A DNA stretch of 64,000 bases from Chrysogorgia sp. JL179-B06 (Eukaryota; Cnidaria; Anthozoa; Scleralcyonacea; Chrysogorgiidae): assembly GCA_035772405.1 (NCBI GenBank), contig JAYKKM010000191.1:2066001-2130000 (forward strand), given 5' to 3'. This document shows positions 57,501 to 64,000 of the stretch, in pieces. The first letter of the stretch is position 1, and each line of letters opens with the position of its first letter. The position numbers and the translations under genes are program-made. The notes below the pieces were generated by a model. That model was not told where the DNA came from. It searched no databases and was given only the letters and a program-made list of their open reading frames with translations.

Positions 57501-57660
57501 ACAAAAATATAAGATACAAGGCGATAAAAGCTATACAAGACAGAATTAAGTCCGCAAGGATACTAGACAATACAAGGCTATACATTACTGAATTAAATCT
57601 GCGTGACTAAAACTGCATAACTAAAAATTATAACTAAAAAAGTCTTTAAAACTAGAACAC
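51500..57660. repeat. 8-bp satellite, about 6 kb, in two blocks
   Basis: The first block (about 51738-52790) is built from ACTGCAAG. The second (about 52948-57215) is built from GCTACAAG mixed with runs of GCTGCAAG. Flanks to 51500 and 57660 hold decayed copies (ACTACAAGA, ACTATAAG). Because 8 is not a multiple of three, a stop-free unit makes every frame open with one octapeptide (LQGYKATR forward in block 2, LAVLQSCS on the reverse of block 1). Open frames of up to 574 codons are therefore not genes. Confidence 0.98.
53583..54876. repeat. Higher-order duplication of about 750-760 bp within the 8-bp satellite
   Basis: The rare variant TACAATGCTACACGACTA occurs at 53583 and 53807, and again at 54343 and 54567 (760 bp = 95 units apart). 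Another variant, AAGGTTAGAATGCTAGAAGG, occurs at about 54114 and 54866 (752 bp = 94 units). A block of about 95 units was therefore duplicated in tandem. Confidence 0.9.
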
Positions 57661-60600
57661 TATAGGAGGGTACTGTATATAGGACCGCGATTGTATCAGA
57701 CTGCATGCAACAATTGAAAGCTTTTTTATATAAATGTAAGAGTAATTATTTTGATTTCTTCTTGCCAGGAATCAAGCATTCAGTTAACTAAAAAAACGGA
57801 AACAAAATATGAATCGGTAAAAATATACATTACCATTCATTACGACTCGGGCCCAATTATAAATGCTTTTGTAAATGTCGTGCAGCATTCTGTACAAAAT
57901 AACGAACGAGTGTTCGGTTTGCTAAATTTGATTCATTGAATGCATATATGAAAATATACATATATAAATGTAATGTACCGTCTTCAGATTTAGAAAGTGA
58001 CGAAAAGATCACACGGGTATATGGAGAAATATTTATTCGGGAACAAGTGTAATTTCCAATTAATAACAATTCAATCAATTTATCAATTACAGATATGTCT
58101 GGTGTTTATATATTTTTCTAAATTACAGCTAGTGGATAAAATTTAATACTGAAGCAGTCAGTAACATCAATTCAAATGTTATTATAATAGAAAATAACGA
58201 TGCATATGAGTTTCCACAGGAAGACAGTCTAGTTAATAGACAGAACGTTTTCTTGTTTTTTGTAAATCTTATAGCGGCAAAAAAAATTTTTTGTGATAAA
58301 TAATTATTACGTTTTCAATGAGGTAATCAATCTATTTCAAGTTTATCTTGCAGCAATGTTTTATGCATGCATATATCAAAATATATATATTTTAGAAAAT
58401 TATAATTTTTGATAACAGCACCTTAAAGACATGTTTTCCATATCTTATAAGCAAACGCCGCGGAAAATCATACCACAGTTAAGAAATAAAAACATTTTAT
58501 TGTTCCATATACAGCTAAGGTGGTTCCTATGGTTTTATTACCGCACGAGAGCAGGTTGCTTATAATTTGGCGGGACATTTACTGACAATCGACAAATTAT
58601 ATTACGTCACACGCGTAAAAAAATCCCCAAAATAAACATTTCATTCGGTGATTTGTTTTGAAAAGTTGCACAATTCAAGATGAAGCGTATCCTTTATAAT
58701 TCTGTTTATATTCAAAAAATTCAATCACACAAAATTTGCTTAATTTAAAAAACCTTAACTTTGGTGATATAGCAACCATCTCAATAACCCTATATTTATA
58801 AAAATTTAAATTCTCCCCACTAACGCAAAAACACTCTCAACTATCAATGTGACTGAATTGTTAGAGAAAAAGCAATTAGGCGACAAAAATACATGGATGT
58901 TATCGTAAAAATCATGAGAACTTGACATTTTTAAACTTTTTATAAAGGTTTAGCAGCCATGCGTTTTACTTCAAGATTCAGGCGAGAAAAGCTTGCAATA
59001 GTGTCGGTAGCTCGACTATCTTTAAGGCGTCTCACAAGAAATTAGAACTCAGAAGGCTACAGTTGGGTCTATCACTATAAGCGACTACGAACTATTTCTG
59101 TGGATTTGAGCTTTGCGATCATCCATGTATCGTTTGTTTCTATTTAACAATTAGTCACTGAAGTCGAGGTGATTATCGGTGAATATTTACCGAGCCGCGA
59201 AGCGCGAGGTAAACATAACGATAATCACCGAGACTGATTGTTTTGATAGAAATTTACAGGTGCCTATCATAGAGAAACAACTGAAAGAAAGCAAGGGAAA
59301 ATGTTTTAATTATTTTATTTGTTATTTCCGGAAGTCGCGCATTGTGAGATTTACGTAATCAACATTCAACAGAAATTAGTACAGAATATTTTAAAACGAA
59401 CAACATACGAACGTGCTAAAGCAACAAGAAGCGATTTTGCTGTCAGATCAAGCAGAACTACAGAGTTAAAGACTGGGTTAACATAAACGAGCAACTGTTG
59501 AAACATCCAGACCAGACGGAACTGAATGTTTTTTGCTTCTAATGTTTATGATACAATAGCCGGCTTCACTTTTATCCAGCTCAAAGTCCCTTGTCAATCT
59601 GCAGTTTTTACCACGTGAAGCAATTACTTCTTCAGCAGACTTTGGTTTAATTCTCTTCCCCGATTTACAACGTAAATGGAGATACAGAACCATGCTGTTT
59701 CGAGTAAAACTCGGGGATCGTTCTGTGTATCAGCATTCTCGTATTTTTTTTGGATTGTTTCATGGCTATTAATGTTGTTGTTTTTTCTGAACCGTATCAC
59801 CGCTATTTTTCCTTCACTGACGATTGACATTTGCTTGTTGTACGGAGAATGACGGTCAAGACTTCAGCTCGGATAGACAAAAAACTTTTTTTGTAAAAAA
59901 AACTGCCGTCTTTTAAGGACAGCGATGTAAAATTTGTTCATCTCTTAAACAACCACGCTAATAAACTTTCAAATGTTGTCTGAATGTTTGTTGTTTAAAT
60001 TATTCTGCAAATAAAGATTTTTTCACAAAATTACTTGTTTTGATCGCGTCGGCGATTGCCGTCGACAGCACTAACAGAGTTTAGCTATGAAATTAGGAAA
60101 ATTCTTATATCTTACCTCGAAAACATCAACTCTACAATTAGTTGCTGTTTTAATTTGTTTTTGAAAAGCATATTCTTTAGTTATCTTCACTTTTTCGTCC
60201 GCAAAATCGATAAATCGAGAAGCCGCCATTTTTAAATCGCTGAAAATGTTATAATAAATATAACACGTTATTATAATTATATGTTATTATAATATAACAA
60301 AATAGGCCGTCCATCTCGAACAATCAAGGCAGGAGAAACTCTATAGTCACCTGTCAATTTCTACTAAACAGTCATAGAAACACGACTTTAGCCAATCAGA
60401 ACACACCTTTTCGAAATTTATTTTATAAAATACAATCCAAACAACGCAACACAAAACAACGTGAAAACGAAATATATCTCAGCGTAATGAAAGGCAAGGC
60501 AACACAACACAATATGTGAATACCAATTTACCCTACCTTTACACAGAGGTTTCATGAATCACCATGTTTGACAATTCTGGTGCAACTGATTTCTATAGAA

Positions 60601-61250
60601 ACAAAAAAGTTTCGTGACAACAATTGTTAAGAAGAATATGCTATTGGATATTGATCTTATTAATTCTATATATCCCACGCATGCTTTTGTTAGCAATATA
60701 GATTACAATGATGAAATTTTTAGATATCAAATTAATTATGGACATATTTTAAAGTTTCTATCCTAGAACTTTCTATCAATATTTCTAAACTTTTTAAGTA
60801 TTAATTTATATAATAAGATATAAATTAAGGTTAAAGACTTAGCAACATCGCTCACAGAACTATCACGTGCTGACTAGTCATTCTAGCATTTACTTCCCTG
60901 GAATAAGCCTACACGAGTAGTCAACATAAAAGAAAGAAACAAAACATTTTCAAGATGCCTAAAACACATATAGCAACCACAGCAGTCATACTCCAAAATA
61001 AACTCCTTCCCATCTGAGGCAACTCACGACAGAGGTACAACAACTTCGCCTAAGCCAACTCCACTTGGTCACAAACCGGCTCACGAAATGCCTTTATCGC
61101 AAGTTTAACCACTGCATATAAAGAACCGACCAACGCCACCTGCAGAAAACCAGCGCTCAACTTCATCAACTACATCCCAGCAAACAGTACCAGACCTACC
61201 TAGAGATTGAACCTGACCACGATCAACGCCAAGATAAACAATTAACTTCC
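57661..61250. other. No gene recognised; AT-rich
   Basis: About 3.6 kb of AT-rich sequence. No frame resembles a known protein. Noted items are the foldback at 59141-59251 and an AT-rich self-complementary stretch at 60245-60300. The start of a gag-like remnant may lie from about 60955, but it is too decayed to define. Confidence 0.45.
59141..59251. repeat. Foldback with CGAGCCGCGAAGCGCGAGG centre
   Basis: TCTATTTAACAATTAGTC on the left and GACTGATTGTTTTGATAGA on the right mark imperfect ends. AGGTGATTATCG and CGATAATCACC are inner arms. The centre CGAGCCGCGAAGCGCGAGG resembles those of the other two foldbacks. Confidence 0.85.
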
Positions 61251-62390
61251 GGAGGTTTCACTAACGAACAGTTAAACACGCTACGTTGCCTAATCTCCTC
61301 GTCAATCGAATACTCTATTCCGCACTCGACAACACCCTCTAATCAACCCTTCTAATCACGCAACCCAGTCCTCACAAGCCACAAAAAGAGCAATTACACT
61401 GCCAGCGCCGTCTTCGCTCTACGACCATCTCCATCACCAATTGTGCTACCATCAGGGAATCTCGATGGTTACGACGATAACCTGCGCATATCCTTTCAAA
61501 CCTCCTATAGGGCGGGGCAGGTTTCACTATCCCAGTGTCATTGCCTCAGCCAAAACGGCAAAAAAATTGATTCAATCGAACGCTGGCTCCAGTAGCAACT
61601 GGTCATGCTATGCAAATGTTGAAACGATTTACATATTCAGATTATTAGAAATGCAGATTTTTATAAATTATTTAGCATAGCATGACCAGTTGCTACGGTT
61701 ATAGCTTCGCCACTGGCTAGCTCACGGCTTTTAACATTTACTATGGTGTTGTCGCCAGCAAATTCCCGTATAAAGCTGCCGACCTATTTACCTATCAGCA
61801 AACCATAGAGACGCCAACGAAAGTCTTCTGGCATGGCCAGGTATACGCGTACAATATATCTTTCAGAAAACGCGCTTCCAAAAATCCCTTCCTTTCATGG
61901 GCACAACGTGACCTTCAACTCTACTTGGAAAAGTTCACAGGCTTTGTCAAAACTTCCTGTCATGTTTGTGGTAGTGCCGACCATTTCCTAAATACCTGTC
62001 CTCTGATCCTGATAGACCAACACAAAACACCCCCAGCCGCAATACCACCGAGTCATTATGCCGAAATTTCAACCGAAGCCGCGGTGACGTTGGTGAATGT
62101 TGATCGTTTGGAGACTGAACTTTTTAATCACCCGAATTACGCACTATGATTATGCTAGGCACTATGTTAGGCTATGATTCAGCCCGTCAATTTCATTTTT
62201 TGCACAATCTAAAATCCAAAATGTCATTACCCGACATTATCGAAAGCAATCTTTTAAAATAAGTTTTACTTGGCCGAACAGCCTGCCCATTTACTTCTCC
62301 TGCCCATTTAGGGCTTTGTCCAAAAAGCACTCCAACGAATGGCGTACAATTTTTCACTTATCGCACCCAAAGTAATCCGGAAATAGCGTT
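61250..62390 (+). pseudogene. Gag-like protein and start of RT from a YR-type retroelement, split by a MITE
   Basis: Readable blocks in order are FTNEQLNTLRCLISSSIEYS, LPSGNLDGYDDNLRISF, GKKIDSIERWLQ, then the MITE (61590-61725), then AFNIYYGVVASKFPYKAADL, VYAYNISFRKRASKNPFLSW, and a zinc knuckle CHVCGSADHFLNTC with a stop at 62147-62149. Beyond it, NLKSKMSLPDIIESNLLK, LLGRTACPF and CPKSTPTN resemble the start of the RT domain of DIRS/Ngaro-type elements. Several stops and shifts occur. It differs in sequence from the gag at 21.8-24.4 kb, so it is another element family. Confidence 0.65.
61590..61725. mobile_element. Palindromic MITE inserted in the gag-like sequence
   Basis: GTAGCAACTGGTCATGCTATGC and its near-perfect complement GCATAGCATGACCAGTTGCTAC form the arms. 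The interior is the reverse complement of the copy at 37500-37645. It lies between ERWLQ and AFNIYY of the gag frame. The ends are imprecise because GCTGGCTCC and GCCACTGGCT-like sequence flank both sides, so I could not fix the target duplication. Confidence 0.8.
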
Positions 62391-62394
62391 AAAG

Positions 62395-62690
62395 CCTGGT
62401 TTCCATACAGTTGTAATTGCTGTAATTCAGTCGCCGATTGAATTACAACAGTCATATAGTTGTAATTGTTGTAATTCAGACGACAATTTCTCCCCAGTTC
62501 TCAGGACGTCGTGGTTTAGTAATCGCCGATTTATGTTGAAACTGTGCATGTGGGTAGTTTGGTAAAACGTATATACCTGGGTTAGAGTGTTACTGTGTTA
62601 GTGTTGTTCTTCTCCGACTGATTTGGATCACACTGTCGAATCGAAAAACAATAAAGTCATACGCATAATCATTAAAGATATTTGCATTAA
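62395..62690. repeat. Short GTTGTAATTG(C/T)TGTAATTCAG direct repeat; otherwise nothing recognised
   Basis: GTTGTAATTGCTGTAATTCAG and a near-identical copy lie at about 62410 and 62459, with GATTGAATTACAACAG as an inverted copy between them. The remainder shows no feature. Confidence 0.6.
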
Positions 62691-63127
62691 CTCTTTCCCG
62701 ACAGGCTGAAAAACATCCAAAATTGAACCACCTCTTTGTTCTATTGATATCTCTTGAAATAACCATAACTGTTGCGAAAGCTATACATTTTCTGAAAGCC
62801 CAATAAACCGGCTTTTACTTGTGCTTTTAAATTTCCCGAACAAAACACATGATGTTAATATCAATTGGCATTAATTATCATAAATCAGGTTGAAAAATTT
62901 ACATTTTTCTAGAAAAGGCCATCTTGCACGCCCGCGTAGCATCTTGAAAACTCAAAATGCCACCAATCGCAGAGTTATTTATGAAATCAAATCAAACTTG
63001 ACGTGTGCCCTGGCGCCTGTCGAATTTCAATTTTTAATCTTGCGTGTTTTTAATCTTGCCGTGTTTTTTGATTGACGACTTTGCGGGTCTTCTAAGACCC
63101 GTTTTGACTGGGTCGGTCAGGAAAGAG
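62691..63127. mobile_element. piggyBac-like MITE with TTAA target site
   Basis: TTAA at 62687-62690 and at 63128-63131 flanks a 437-bp non-coding element whose ends are inverted (CTCTTTCCCGAC on the left, GTCAGGAAAGAG on the right, one mismatch). Near the right end is a perfect subterminal hairpin, GCGGGTCTTCTAAGACCCG. TTAA duplication and C/T-rich ends are the hallmarks of piggyBac elements. Confidence 0.88.
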
Positions 63128-63329
63128 TTAAAACTAATATTCATTAACATTAATGTTCTTTCGTTTCAATGGAAATAACATTCTTGAACATTATCAGAAT
63201 TTCATTTTAATGTTTGTTAACAATAATAAAATGTCATTTGCGTTTATTATGTCTCGCGGGAGTTTTAAAGTATCAAAACAAATTAAAACGTACGTCAGAA
63301 TGAGTTCGCTGTCAATTCCTTGTGTTGAC

Positions 63330-63555
63330 ATGGCGGAAAGAAGAGGACGAAATCGTAGTCCAAATGAAACCCGCCACAGACATGTGCAGGCATTCGAAGA
63401 CCCAGCAGAAGATTATTTGCACGTTGCCGATACATTGGGTGTTCACTGGTATACTGCACGCGGCATCGTGGGAACGTACAGTACGTGCGAGAAAGTAGAG
63501 TTGAACACTGTTATTTTCAACGAGTATAGTTTTAACTCCAGAATCGGGGTTTAAA
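63330..63555 (+). pseudogene. IS630/Tc1-like transposase N-terminal helix-turn-helix fragment
   Basis: From ATG 63330: MAERRGRNRSPNETRHRHVQ, AFEDPAEDYLHVADTLGV and TARGIVGTY. This gives a basic start followed by the E-D-Y-x-x-V-A-x-x-L-G-V-x-x-x-T-A-x-x-I-V helix-turn-helix seen in IS630/Tc1-like transposases. After GTY a GTACGT could be a donor, or the similarity simply ends. The rest of the frame runs into the ACTCC/GGAGT repeat, and the catalytic domain is absent. The conserved Arg/Ser pair expected in the turn is HWY here. Confidence 0.65.
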
Positions 63556-63700
63556 TTTTGAGTCCAAAATAATCCGATTTTTGGAGTTAATTGTTACTCT
63601 TCTTTTCGGAGTTAAAAATAACTAGGCAATGAAGAGTTAATTTTACTCCAGAAATTTCGGTTAAAATATAAAAATAAACTCCATGTTTTCGAGTAAAATG
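63530..63700. repeat. ACTCC/GGAGT alternating repeat tract
   Basis: AACTCCAGAAT, TTGAGTCC, TTGGAGTTAA, TTACTC, CGGAGTTAA, GAGTTAA, TTACTCCAGAA, AACTCC and GAGTAAAA follow each other in alternating orientation. This is the same kind of tract as at 2880-3165 and 3590-4080 but with a different filler. Confidence 0.7.
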
Positions 63701-64000
63701 CACTTGCATGTCTTTATTTTAAACACTATCGTAATTTTTACTTATCGGTCTCTTCCTGATAAACTTGCATGGAGGCGAGCCGTAGCTCTGTAAGCGAGAT
63801 AGTTCTTGGCTCGTGTTTATATGAGTGAATTTCATTCCCGTCTATAGTCTCCTTCGCAGCCGCTAGCTCCTGAGGTAAACGAGTACGTCAGTTGGCTGAC
63901 AGAGCCTTTTTTCTCCCAAAATGTAAGCCACGAAAGACCCACGTTACCGGTCGCTTTTTCAAGTCTTATCTCGCCAGAAATCCAGATTTGCGATTTTATT
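63701..64000. other. No gene recognised at the right edge
   Basis: No frame of known similarity. A possible acceptor-like TTTTTTCTCCCAAAATG is at about 63908, but nothing supports an exon. Confidence 0.4.

Overview
The window reads as animal nuclear DNA, AT-rich, with introns, GT-AG splice sites and a very high density of decayed mobile elements. Several protein families seen here are abundant in cnidarian genomes: THAP-domain transposase-like genes, P2X7 ballast-domain-like genes, SAM-HECT-like genes, DIRS-type and other tyrosine-recombinase (YR) retroelements, an R2/NeSL-type LINE and CR1/L2-type LINEs. I infer a cnidarian, possibly an anthozoan, with moderate to low confidence. There is no operon structure. 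Almost every recognisable gene is broken or is a transposon remnant. All family assignments were made by eye from translated sequence, without a database search.

Layout. 1-8 kb: a 183-bp tandem array (751-2235), a fragment of a transposase-like exon (3175-3353) between motif-rich ACTCC/GGAGT repeats, and a CpG-dense 113-bp satellite (5381-7952) with a 791-bp higher-order unit. 8-15 kb: repeats, a hAT-like MITE (10109-10241), a truncated R2/NeSL-like reverse transcriptase (10737-11896), a mariner-like MITE (12515-12728), a Crypton/KIAA1958-like pseudogene (13128-13497, minus) and a foldback. 15.7-20.3 kb: a DNA topoisomerase II pseudogene with at least four exons. 21.8-28.2 kb: a broken DIRS-like retroelement (gag in two exons, RT-RNase H, tyrosine recombinase). 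28.5-32.75 kb: a 21-bp minisatellite and a SAM...HECT-like gene whose two ends are separated by a tandem duplication of about 1.3 kb that carries Tc1-type transposase remnants and a large palindrome. 33.6-34.6 kb: an integrase-core (rve-type) pseudogene. 36.4-38.3 kb: a LINE fragment and long AT microsatellites. 39.4-48.2 kb: a THAP-domain transposase-like gene. Its exon 3 is interrupted by a 2.6-kb transposon with inverted repeats of about 390 bp, and one of its introns holds a 3.6-kb CR1/L2-like LINE. 48.0-49.2 kb: a P2X7 ballast-like gene on the opposite strand, whose last exon overlaps the last exon of the THAP gene. 49.4-49.9 kb: a tyrosine-recombinase pseudogene. 51.5-57.6 kb: an 8-bp satellite of about 6 kb. 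57.6-64 kb: mostly unrecognised sequence with a foldback, a gag/RT fragment of a YR-type retroelement split by a MITE, a piggyBac-like MITE with TTAA ends, and the N-terminal helix-turn-helix of an IS630/Tc1-like transposase.

The genes do not form a pathway. The window is best read as a layered record of insertions in which relative ages can be ordered. The host-like pieces are the TOP2 pseudogene, the SAM-HECT pieces and the P2X7-like gene.
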